A stretch of DNA of 28,222 nucleotides, from positions 1-28,222 of the forward strand of contig DATKZY010000122.1 in the NCBI GenBank assembly GCA_035527715.1, in the 5' to 3' direction. Positions 8,297 through 14,996 of the stretch are shown one piece after another; positions within the stretch are counted from its first letter, which is position 1, and every line of letters starts with the position of its first letter. Source of the DNA: DSUN01 sp035527715. GTDB lineage: Bacteria > Planctomycetota > PUPC01 > DSUN01. The notes beneath the pieces are model-generated. The model saw only the letters and a program-made list of their open reading frames with translations, did not search any database and was not told the origin of the DNA. Both the position numbers and the translations under genes were made by a program.

Positions 8297-8386
8297 TGGT
8301 GGGCGGGGCGGGATTCGGACCCGCATGGGGTTTTGAGGCCCCCTTGGATTTTAAGTCCAATGTGTCTGCCATTCCACCACCCGCCC
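8297..8386 (-). tRNA. tRNA-Leu (UAA anticodon), CCA encoded
   Basis: The acceptor stem GGGCGGG (8386-8380) pairs with CCCGCCC (8307-8301); the discriminator A is at 8300 and the encoded CCA at 8299-8297. The anticodon arm is TTGGA-CTTAAAA-TCCAA, giving anticodon TAA. A long variable arm with a GGGG/CCCC stem marks a class II tRNA, consistent with Leu. The T arm is GCGGG-TCCGAAT-CCCGC, with C instead of the usual T at position 55. Confidence 0.96.
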
Positions 8387-8404
8387 GGGCGCGTGCTGCC
8401 GATC

Positions 8405-8433
8405 ATTCTACCCCCGCGCCGAGCGTTCTTCAA
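8405..8433 (-). promoter_or_regulatory. Promoter of tRNA-Leu
   Basis: On the minus strand, TTGAAG (8428-8433), a 17-nt spacer and TAGAAT (8405-8410), placed about 18 nt before the mature tRNA 5' end. It is divergent from the promoter at 8462-8490. Confidence 0.7.
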
Positions 8434-8461
8434 GAGGCCGGGCGACAAATGATTCCGCGCC

Positions 8462-8490
8462 TTGACAGCGCGCAGGGGCCGGGGTATCAT
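8462..8490 (+). promoter_or_regulatory. Promoter of the 8553 gene
   Basis: Perfect TTGACA (8462-8467), a 17-nt spacer and TATCAT (8485-8490). The spacer contains GCGCAGGGGCC, which is also present in the spacer of the promoter at 14929. Confidence 0.75.
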
Positions 8491-8552
8491 CGCAGGCGGG
8501 CCCGGCGGAGCCGGGCCCGCGGGGGGCCCGCAGTCCACAGGGAGCTACCGAC

Positions 8553-8996
8553 ATGGGATCGAACCGCACGATACAGACGATTCTCCAGGCGATCATGGTG
8601 GTGTTGCTCGCGGCCATGGCGTACCGGCTGCCCGCCGTCGGCGGCAGAGCCGGCGGGCGCGAGGGAGGGCTGGAGAGCGCCCCTGTCCTGCCCTCGGAGA
8701 AGGAGATCAAGGACCGGTTCTACGCGTACTTCGCCGACGACAAGGAGGCGAGCGCGAAGGCCGAGGGCCTCGAGGTGTCGGTCGAGGACATCTCGCTGGA
8801 GGGCGCGGTGGCCCACGTGAAGCTGCGCCTCAAGTTCCGCTGGGAGGGCCACAACTCGCAGTACACGGAGGGCCCGCTGAAGAACGCGCCCGGCAACCGC
8901 GGCGACCGCGTGCAATACACCGAGATCTTCAGGTTCCGCCGCTGGGGGAAGGGCTGGGACATCGAGGGCCGGCGCGAGCCGCCGCTCATTCAGTGA
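8553..8996 (+). CDS. Small exported or membrane-anchored protein, unknown function
   Basis: A 147-aa protein I do not recognise. Residues about 9-24 form a hydrophobic signal anchor (ILQAIMVVLLAAMAYRL). It is followed by a Gly/Arg-rich linker and, from about residue 50, a compact charged domain ('KEIKDRFYAYFADDKEA', 'AHVKLRLKFRWEGHNSQYTEGP', 'TEIFRFRRWGKGWDIEG'). The alternating strands and a Trp-rich end suggest an NTF2-like or other small alpha+beta fold; this is inference. ATG at 8553 has GGGAG 8 nt upstream and a near-consensus promoter about 60 nt before that. Its stop overlaps the end of the convergent gene by 11 bp. Confidence 0.8.
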   Translation: MGSNRTIQTILQAIMVVLLAAMAYRLPAVGGRAGGREGGLESAPVLPSEKEIKDRFYAYFADDKEASAKAEGLEVSVEDISLEGAVAHVKLRLKFRWEGHNSQYTEGPLKNAPGNRGDRVQYTEIFRFRRWGKGWDIEGRREPPLIQ

Positions 8997-10470
8997 CCGG
9001 CGGGGCCTCGCGGAGCGCCCCGGCCCGCTGCGCCCCCACGATGTAGACGTCGTCCACGGGGATTCCCCACTTCCGCGCGGCGGCAGCCACGGGCACCCCC
9101 TTATGGTAGACCTGTGCGAAGAGCGCTGCCGGCGGCCCGTAGCGCGGCAGCACCGCGGGGTCCAGCCAGGCCGTCGTGGCCTGCGGCCCCCGCGGCACGG
9201 TGTCGCACGCCGCGCCGAAGTCGAGCACCCGCACGATGCCCCAGGCGTCCCGGCACGCCACCCAGAGGTCCACGGCCAGGTCGTCGAGGCGCGCCGCCGC
9301 GTCCTGCTGCCACACCACGCGGAATTCGTACCACCCGCCCTGGGCCAGGCGGCGCTCCAGGCGGGCGATGGTGAATGCGGCCTCGGGGTCCGGGCGCGCC
9401 TTGCCCCACACGTCGGCCAGGACCCGGGCGCGCCGCTGCCGCCATGGGCGCGCGGGCGCGCCGCCGCCCGCGGCGTCGGCCCCCCCGGCCGCGCCCTCCA
9501 CGGCCACCTCGTCCACGCGCGCCCTGCCGCGCTCGAGGGCCACGCGGAACTCCAGCACGGCCCCGGGCCGATACGGGAACGGCACGCCGAGGCGCGCGTA
9601 GCGGTCCGTCGGCAACTCCTCGAGCCGCACGCAGGAGGAGGCCAGTGTGTGCCCCTCCGCGGTGGCGACGTCGAGCCACACGTTGCCGGAGCCTTCGATG
9701 CCGCGCAGGCCGAAGACCGCGTTGTAGCGGCCGGCGAGGCCCAGCGCGGCGTCGTGCCCGCCCACGAGCGGCGCGTCCCGGCCGGCCCCCTGCACCTCGA
9801 CGGCCTGGCCCCGGGCGGCCAGGCCATCGGTGACCACTCGCCCCCCGCGGCGGAACGCGGGGGCGGGATACACGAAGCGGGGCGTGGCCTCCGCCGCCGA
9901 GGCGGCCTCCACGGCCCGCAGCCGGCACCGCTCGACGACGGCTCGGCTGCCCGCCGCCACCACCAGCCGCACGCCAGTCGCCCCTGCCGCCTCGGCGGGG
10001 CACCGGGCAACCAGGCTGCCGCCGAGCCAGTACTCGAGCCACTGGGGGCGGACGCGCACCTCGAGCCTCTGCTCCCGCTGCGGCTCCAGGCACGGCGCGC
10101 GGCACTCCGCCGCCCAGGCCTCGGGCGCCGCGACGACGCGGTAGCCGGCCGAGCCGAAGGCGTGGGGGCCGATGAGGAACTGCACCCCTTCGCTCCCGCG
10201 GCCGCGCGCGCTCCAACGCAGCGCGACCTCGAGGTCGAAGGCCGCGGGGCACGTGGGGGCCAGGACCAGCGTGGCGCGCTGCCCCTGGGCGGCCTCGACC
10301 TCCAGCGCGCCGTCGGCGCGCCGGGCCACGCTGCCCGACGGCTCGGGGCGGGCAGCCGGCCCGAGGCAGTCCCGCCACTCGCCGCTCGCGCCCCGCGCGC
10401 GGGGCGGGGCGGCAGCGAACGCCATCAGGCATGGGATCACTGCGCGGAAGGCAAGCGTGCCGACGTGCAT
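8986..10470 (-). CDS. Secreted beta-rich protein, unknown function
   Basis: A 494-aa protein with a Sec leader (about residues 1-28, ending near ARG-AS). The body is rich in short strands and Arg/Ala/Val. It reads like two or three LamG/concanavalin- or CBM-like beta-sandwich modules, for example 'FDLEVALRWSARGRGSEGVQFLIGP', 'LEVRVRPQWLEYWLGGSLV' and 'WLDVATAEGHTLASSCVRL'. No catalytic motif is seen. The C-terminus ('VYHKGVPVAAAARKWGIPVDDVYIVG') is a possible short alpha/beta unit. ATG at 10470 follows AGAGG by 4-5 nt. A strong hairpin separates it from the upstream Gfo/Idh/MocA gene. A role in binding or processing carbohydrates would fit the neighbourhood but is not shown. Confidence 0.75.
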   Translation of the reverse strand: MHVGTLAFRAVIPCLMAFAAAPPRARGASGEWRDCLGPAARPEPSGSVARRADGALEVEAAQGQRATLVLAPTCPAAFDLEVALRWSARGRGSEGVQFLIGPHAFGSAGYRVVAAPEAWAAECRAPCLEPQREQRLEVRVRPQWLEYWLGGSLVARCPAEAAGATGVRLVVAAGSRAVVERCRLRAVEAASAAEATPRFVYPAPAFRRGGRVVTDGLAARGQAVEVQGAGRDAPLVGGHDAALGLAGRYNAVFGLRGIEGSGNVWLDVATAEGHTLASSCVRLEELPTDRYARLGVPFPYRPGAVLEFRVALERGRARVDEVAVEGAAGGADAAGGGAPARPWRQRRARVLADVWGKARPDPEAAFTIARLERRLAQGGWYEFRVVWQQDAAARLDDLAVDLWVACRDAWGIVRVLDFGAACDTVPRGPQATTAWLDPAVLPRYGPPAALFAQVYHKGVPVAAAARKWGIPVDDVYIVGAQRAGALREAPPVTE

Positions 10471-10513
10471 TGCGCCTCTACTCGGGAAATCGGCCCGGGG
10501 GCCTCGGGCGCGC

Positions 10514-10542
10514 GGGGGGCCTTCACGCCGCGAAGGCCCCCC
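10514..10542 (-). terminator. GC-rich hairpin between Gfo/Idh/MocA and secreted-protein genes
   Basis: An 11-bp perfect stem (10514-10524 with 10532-10542) and a 7-nt loop, 20-50 nt after the Gfo/Idh/MocA stop. There is no U-tract on the minus strand, so it is a weak intrinsic terminator or an mRNA-stability or attenuation structure. Confidence 0.45.
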
Positions 10543-10561
10543 GGGAGTGCTCGACGCGACA

Positions 10562-11869
10562 TCAGGCCTCGGCGACGCCGGGCAGGGGAATCTCCTCGGC
10601 GGGCAGCTTGATCTCGCCCTTCTCGAAGTCCTCGGCCGTCGGCGAGAGGGCGAGCTTGCCGAACTGGCCGTCGGGCTTGCACACGTCGGTGAACCGCACC
10701 GGCTGGCCCGTGTAAGCGGAAAGGCGGCCCATGATGCCCACCAGGGTCGAGTTGGCCACCTGCTCGGCCTCGTTGAGCGGCTTCTCCTTCACGACCGCGT
10801 TGATGAGGTCCACGTGCTCCTGGACGTACGCGTTGTCGTGGCCCTCGATCTTGGGGAGCTCGACGCGCTTGCGCGGGTGGAGGTAGACGCTCTTGGCGAG
10901 GATGCGCCCCTTGTCGCCGATCAACTCCTCGGTCTCGCGGCTCCAGGTGCCGTTGACCTGGCGGCAGAGGCTGTGGACGTGGACGATCGGCTTGTCCTTG
11001 CCGGCGAACGTGTAGTCCACGCTGAAGAAGTCGTACTGGTTGCCCGTCTTCCGCCGGGCGCGGCCGCCCACGCCCACGGCCAGCGTCGGCACGGCGCCCA
11101 GGAACCACACCATCACGTCCAGATTGTGCACGTGCTGCTCGATGACGTGGTCGCCCGACATCTGGACGAAGTTGATCCAGTTCTTCGTGATGTACTCGAT
11201 GTCGCTCCAGCCCGGCTCGCGGCGGGTGATCCACGACGAGGCGCCGCACCAGTACACCGCGCCGCCCCAGAGCGAGCCGACCACGCCGTCGTCCACGAGC
11301 TTCTTGGCGGCCAGGTAGCCGATGTCGTGGCGCCGCTGCGTGCCGGCGACGACGCAGAGGTTCTTCTTCGCCGCCTCCTCGCCGGCGGCGATGACCCGCT
11401 GCCCGCCCACGGGGTCCACGCACACCGGCTTCTCCATGAACACGTGCTTGCCCGCCTTCACCGCCGTCTCGAAGTGCAGGGGCCGGAACACGGGCGGCGT
11501 GGCCAGCAGCACGAAGTCCACGCCGCTGTCCACGAGCTTCTTGTAGCCGTCGAAGCCCGCGAAGCACCTGGCGTCGGGGATGTCGCACCCGTCCTGCTTC
11601 AGCCGCTCGCGCGTCTTCTCCATCGGGTCCTTGTAGAGGTCGGCGATCGCGGTGATCGTCACATCGGTCTTGAGATACTTCCCGGCCTCGAGGAAGTTCA
11701 CGGCGGCGCCGCGGCCGCGCCCCCCGCAGCCCACGAGGCCCGCCTTCAGGACCTTGCCCTGGCCGCGCGCGCTGGCCCCCAGAATCGTGAGGCCGCCGAA
11801 GGCCGCCCCCGCGGCCAGTGCCCCGCGCATGAAGTCCCGCCTCGACACACCCTTCTTCCGTTCGCTCAC
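10562..11869 (-). CDS. Tat-exported Gfo/Idh/MocA family oxidoreductase
   Basis: A 435-aa sugar or inositol-type NAD(P)-dependent oxidoreductase. A twin-arginine leader ('VSRRDFMRGALAAGAAFGG') is followed by the Rossmann motif 'AGLVGCGGRGRG' at residues 43-54. 'KHVFMEKPVCVD' carries the conserved Lys, and 'MSGDHVIEQHVHNLDVMVWFLG' the C-terminal catalytic His region. The start is GTG at 11869, 6 nt after AAGGAGG; the frame is open far upstream, but that stretch crosses a promoter and repeats. Exported members of this family occur widely in PVC bacteria. Some act in glycan breakdown by making 3-keto sugars, but this protein's substrate is unknown. Confidence 0.93.
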   Translation of the reverse strand: MSERKKGVSRRDFMRGALAAGAAFGGLTILGASARGQGKVLKAGLVGCGGRGRGAAVNFLEAGKYLKTDVTITAIADLYKDPMEKTRERLKQDGCDIPDARCFAGFDGYKKLVDSGVDFVLLATPPVFRPLHFETAVKAGKHVFMEKPVCVDPVGGQRVIAAGEEAAKKNLCVVAGTQRRHDIGYLAAKKLVDDGVVGSLWGGAVYWCGASSWITRREPGWSDIEYITKNWINFVQMSGDHVIEQHVHNLDVMVWFLGAVPTLAVGVGGRARRKTGNQYDFFSVDYTFAGKDKPIVHVHSLCRQVNGTWSRETEELIGDKGRILAKSVYLHPRKRVELPKIEGHDNAYVQEHVDLINAVVKEKPLNEAEQVANSTLVGIMGRLSAYTGQPVRFTDVCKPDGQFGKLALSPTAEDFEKGEIKLPAEEIPLPGVAEA

Positions 11870-11924
11870 GTGCGGCCTCCTTCCTGAAGCAGTGGCGCAG
11901 TGAAAGGAATCCTCTACCGTCAGG

Positions 11925-11953
11925 AGTCTACCCTGTGCAGGCGCTCTTTGCAA
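11925..11953 (-). promoter_or_regulatory. Promoter of the Gfo/Idh/MocA gene
   Basis: On the minus strand, TTGCAA (11948-11953), a 17-nt spacer and TAGACT (11925-11930), about 55 nt before the GTG start. The element supports the short start over the upstream-extended frame. Confidence 0.55.
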
Positions 11954-12027
11954 GTCGGGGACGCGCGAAGCCCCAAGTACGCCGACCCCCAGATAAGGCG
12001 ACAAGGCCGCGGACGCCTCGGCGTCTT

Positions 12028-12235
12028 GCTCCCGAAGGGAGCGCAGTGGGTTGCCGGCGGCTTCAGCCGCCGGACCCTGGCGCCGGAACTGCCCGAAGTC
12101 CCGAAGGGACGGCAGAAGGAGGCCCCCGGCCACCTCGCCACGGGCTTCTGCCGTCCCTTCGGGACTGGACCGGGGGTGGCCTCTGATCCGGCGGCTGAAG
12201 CCGCCGGCAACCCGCTTCAGTCCCTTCGGGACTGA
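12028..12235. repeat. Nested inverted repeats (two pairs of arms)
   Basis: Outer arms 12048-12074 and 12187-12213 are perfect 27-nt inverted copies. Each arm is itself a hairpin with a 9-bp stem. Inner arms 12097-12118 and 12145-12166 are perfect 22-nt inverted copies. The pseudo-palindrome TCCC-GAA/TTC-GGGA occurs four times (near 12030, 12099, 12154 and 12221). The whole block could fold into one long branched hairpin. It lies between the sulfatase stop and the Gfo/Idh/MocA promoter. Confidence 0.85.
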
Positions 12236-12346
12236 GGAGAGCACCAACGGGGAGCTTCCTGTCCCCTTATCTGTGGGGCGGTGTACTGAGCGACCCTGAC
12301 ACACACCCCGAATAGCCGAACCATCGCCTGCTCAGCGGCAGGTGGC

Positions 12347-13933
12347 CTACTTTTTCTTGCCGCCAGGGGGGCGCCGCACAGGCCACGGCTCGACGTTGCT
12401 GCGCTTGGCCCAGGCGTCCCAGAGGGCGGAGAGTTCCTTGACCTTGTCGGGCTGCTTGGCGGCTAGGTCGTGCAGCTCCGTGCGGTCGGTCTCCATGTCG
12501 TAAAGCTCCCAGCCGCCGGGGTGCCGCGAGACGAGCTTCCACTTTCCCTGCCGCACGGCGCGGTTGCCCTCGTGCTCCCAGAAGAGGACGCGGGGCACGG
12601 AGGCCCCGCCCACATTTTCGAAGGTGGGGAGGAGGCTCTTGCCCTCGAGGGGCTGAATCTCCTTGCCGTTGAAGGTCTTGGGGTACTCGCCGCCGGCCAC
12701 GTCGAGGCAGGTGGCCATGACGTCAATCGTGTGGCCGACCTGGCCCGTGAGCTTGCCGCTGTCTTTGATGACCGCCGGCCAGTGGACGACGAGGGGCGAC
12801 GAGATGCCGCCCTCGTGGACCCAGTGCTTGTAGAGGCGGAACGGGGTGTTGCTGGCGTTGGCCCAGGGCAGGTGGTAGCTCAGGAAGGAGTTGACCGGGC
12901 CGGGCGGTACGCCCTTCTGGCCGCGGTCAATGGCCTCGGCGCAGCCGCCGTTGTCGGTGAGGAACATGATGAGGGTGTTGTCGAGCTTGCCCAGCTCGCG
13001 CAGCTTGGCGACGAGGCGGCCGATGCCCTGGTCCATGCGGTCCACCTGCGCGGCGTAGACGGCCATCCGCAGGTCCCACATCTCCTTGTCCTTCACATCG
13101 TCCCAGGCGGGGGCCGACCTGTCGCGGGGCGTGAGGGGCCACTTGGGGTCGAGGAGGCCCATGTCGATCTGGCGGCGGTGGCGCTCCTCGCGGAGCTTGT
13201 CCCAGCCCTTCATGTACTTGCCCTTGTACTTCGCAATGTCGTCGGGCCAGGCGTGGAGGGGCCAGTGGGGCGAGGTGTAGGCGAGGTAGAGGAAGAAGGG
13301 CTTGTCGCCGCGGCCGTGCGTGTCCACGTACTCGACCGCCTTGTTGCTGAAGGCGTCGGTGACGTAGAAGTCCTTGTCGTCGGGCGTTGTCTCCTTGTCG
13401 TCCACGGCGAAGATGCGGCCCTTGTCAACCTTCCAATAGTTCGAGCCGCCGCTGACCAGTCCGTAGTAGTGCTCGAAGCCGCGGTCCACGGGCCAGTGGG
13501 GCCGCCGCTCGCCGACGTGCCACTTGCCGACCATGAGGGTCGTGTAGCCCGCGGGCTTGATGGCCTCGGCGATCGTCACGCAGCGGTCGTTGAGGAAGCC
13601 GCGATAGCCGGGCACGCCGTAGTCGCCGACCATGTGGCCGACGCCTGCCTGGTGGCAGTAGAGGCCGGTGAGCAGCGTCGCGCGCGATGGGCAGCAGCGG
13701 GGGGTGTTGTAGAACTGCGTGAAGCGGATGCCGCCCTTCGCGAGGCCGTCGAGTGTCGGCGTGCTGATCTCGCCGCCGTAGCAACCGATGTCCGAGAAGC
13801 CCATGTCGTCGGCCATGATGAGGATGATGTTCGGGCGCTTCGCCGGGGCGGCGGCCGCGTCGGCGCTCCTCAGCAGGGGATACGATGCGGCGAGGGAGGC
13901 GAGGAAGTTGCGGCGGCTGACTGATCGGCTCAC
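12347..13933 (-). CDS. Tat-exported arylsulfatase (formylglycine-dependent, S1 family)
   Basis: A 528-aa sulfatase. A leader of twin-arginine type ('SVSRRNFLASLAASYPL') precedes 'NIILIMADDMGFSDIGCYGG', the calcium site with two Asp. 'NTPRCCPSRATLLTGLY' is the canonical C-x-P-S-R signature, with Cys80 (GTG-start numbering) as the predicted formylglycine. 'VGKWHVGERRPHWPVDRGF' and 'LIMFLTDNGGCAEA' are further family blocks resembling arylsulfatase A-type enzymes. The end is Lys-rich (GGKKK). The start is taken as GTG at 13933, 7 nt after AAGGAGG. An in-frame ATG at 14056 would place the promoter inside the gene, and ATGs at 13957 and 13951 lack a good ribosome site. It is a single-gene unit with its own promoter. 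Confidence 0.95.
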   Translation of the reverse strand: MSRSVSRRNFLASLAASYPLLRSADAAAAPAKRPNIILIMADDMGFSDIGCYGGEISTPTLDGLAKGGIRFTQFYNTPRCCPSRATLLTGLYCHQAGVGHMVGDYGVPGYRGFLNDRCVTIAEAIKPAGYTTLMVGKWHVGERRPHWPVDRGFEHYYGLVSGGSNYWKVDKGRIFAVDDKETTPDDKDFYVTDAFSNKAVEYVDTHGRGDKPFFLYLAYTSPHWPLHAWPDDIAKYKGKYMKGWDKLREERHRRQIDMGLLDPKWPLTPRDRSAPAWDDVKDKEMWDLRMAVYAAQVDRMDQGIGRLVAKLRELGKLDNTLIMFLTDNGGCAEAIDRGQKGVPPGPVNSFLSYHLPWANASNTPFRLYKHWVHEGGISSPLVVHWPAVIKDSGKLTGQVGHTIDVMATCLDVAGGEYPKTFNGKEIQPLEGKSLLPTFENVGGASVPRVLFWEHEGNRAVRQGKWKLVSRHPGGWELYDMETDRTELHDLAAKQPDKVKELSALWDAWAKRSNVEPWPVRRPPGGKKK

Positions 13934-13981
13934 GGCCGGTCCTCCTTCCATATCCATACGGAATGGGATGTCCACGCCGTC

Positions 13982-14010
13982 ACCATACCACGTCGCCGCC
14001 CTTGCTTCAA
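13982..14010 (-). promoter_or_regulatory. Promoter of the second sulfatase
   Basis: On the minus strand, TTGAAG (14005-14010), a 17-nt spacer and TATGGT (13982-13987), about 50 nt before the GTG start. Confidence 0.6.
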
Positions 14011-14036
14011 GGCCGCGGCGGTTGGGCCAAAGAGAA

Positions 14037-14062
14037 GGGGGAATGCCGAAGGGCATTCCCCC
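14037..14062 (-). terminator. Hairpin terminator after the small secreted gene
   Basis: A perfect 11-bp stem (14037-14047 with 14052-14062) with a CTTC tetraloop on the minus strand, followed by TTCTCTTTGG. It lies 30 nt after the stop at 14091 and just upstream of the next gene's promoter. Confidence 0.7.
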
Positions 14063-14090
14063 ACGAGAGCGTGCGGATTGGGATGCGAGG

Positions 14091-14483
14091 CTACTTGCCC
14101 TCGACGACGCGGATGGTGTCGGTTCCCGTGAAGGGAACGCCGTCCTTCGTCGCGCCGGTGAGCGTCAGCGTGGCCGAGGGAGGAGCGATGATGGCCTTGA
14201 CCCGCTCGAGGCTGACCTTGACGACCAGGTCGCCCCGGTCGTCCGCGAACGCGCTCTGCGCCGGGAGGCCGCTGAGGTCGAGCGTCGTGCAGTCCACCAC
14301 GCTGAACGGGATGTCGGCGTGGACCGACACGACGCCTCCCTTCGACCCGAGGGAGATCGTGCTGGGCGACACGGCGATCACGACGGCGTCAGCGGCTAAC
14401 GCCTCCTGGCGCGCGCCCGCGCCGCCAACCAGCATGCCCACGGCCAGCCCAAGCGCACAGAGTCCCACTGCTGCCTTTGCCAT
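14091..14483 (-). CDS. Small secreted Ig-like domain protein, unknown function
   Basis: A 130-aa protein with a Sec leader (about residues 1-31, 'VGLCALGLAVGMLVGGAGA'). It is followed by one beta-sandwich-like domain: 'VIAVSPSTISLGSKGGVVSVHADIP' and 'SATLTLTGATKDGVPFTGTDTIRVV' alternate strands and turns as in bacterial Ig-like or cohesin-type surface modules. There are no catalytic residues. It is a single-gene unit with its own promoter and a clear terminator hairpin. AGGAG lies 9 nt before ATG 14483. Probably structural or adhesive; function unknown. Confidence 0.8.
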   Translation of the reverse strand: MAKAAVGLCALGLAVGMLVGGAGARQEALAADAVVIAVSPSTISLGSKGGVVSVHADIPFSVVDCTTLDLSGLPAQSAFADDRGDLVVKVSLERVKAIIAPPSATLTLTGATKDGVPFTGTDTIRVVEGK

Positions 14484-14537
14484 GCTGCCAACTCCTGGGT
14501 TGATGGCCCTGCCCCGCCTTTCCCCGCCATCACTTGG

Positions 14538-14565
14538 ATTCTACCCACGTGCCGGCCCTTGTCAA
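14538..14565 (-). promoter_or_regulatory. Promoter of the small secreted gene
   Basis: On the minus strand, perfect TTGACA (14560-14565), a 16-nt spacer and TAGAAT (14538-14543), about 55 nt before ATG 14483. Confidence 0.7.
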
Positions 14566-14928
14566 GGGACCCTCAGGGAATCCCGGCCGCGCCCGCGTTG
14601 CCGCTCGGCAGCATCGCGTTGCCAAGCGTCAACAGCCATAACACACTGCCCCGCTTGCCTTTGTGGCGAAACGGCGGGAACGCCGTTGCGGATTGTCAAC
14701 ATGAGCACAAAAACATCCTCCGGGAACACCCGGCCGACGTTCCGGGGATCGGCGCAAGTCCTTTCTGAGTCTATACTAATGCGAAATCGTGGCAGACGGG
14801 CGGGAAGGCCGTTGAATGGCACATGCGTTGCTGCCTGCTACAAAGGAGGGTGAGAGAGGAGAAGTGAGGCAAGTGTCTGGTGCCCCGGCGAGGCGCGTTC
14901 GCGCAGTCCGGAAAACGCGGTTTTCGCC

Positions 14929-14958
14929 TTGACACGGCGCAGGGGCCTCCGGTAGACT
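14929..14958 (+). promoter_or_regulatory. Promoter of the PEP-CTERM gene
   Basis: Perfect TTGACA (14929-14934), an 18-nt spacer and TAGACT (14953-14958), about 40 nt before ATG 14997. The spacer shares GCGCAGGGGCC with the promoter at 8462. Confidence 0.7.
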
Positions 14959-14996
14959 CTTGGCGTGTTGGGGCCGCTGAAGAAGGGTATAGGTCG

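Larger units (their letters stand above)
11870..12346. other. Gene-free interval with promoter and nested inverted repeats
   Basis: No convincing gene. It holds the upstream signals of the Gfo/Idh/MocA gene (11925-11953) and a block of nested inverted repeats (about 12028-12235). The short reading frames here run through the palindromes on both strands and look spurious. Confidence 0.7.
14484..14996. other. Divergent intergenic region
   Basis: Carries two divergent promoters (minus at 14538-14565, plus at 14929-14958). It also has a small hairpin at 14670-14687 (7-bp stem, GGAA loop) and a purine-rich run near 14843-14866. Base composition is less GC-rich than the genes around it. No convincing gene is seen in 14566-14928. 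Confidence 0.6.

Noticed and set aside
6578..8452. Long plus-strand open frame across the alcohol dehydrogenase and tRNA
   Set aside because: It runs through the tRNA and opposite a gene with clear Fe-ADH motifs, with no ribosome site or domain.
12028..12235. CRISPR array or transposase-bearing insertion sequence
   Set aside because: The repeats are inverted and nested rather than direct and regularly spaced, and no transposase is encoded between them.
14562..14822. 86-codon minus-strand frame in the divergent intergenic region
   Set aside because: It ends next to the promoter of the 14483 gene, and has no convincing ribosome site and no recognisable domain.
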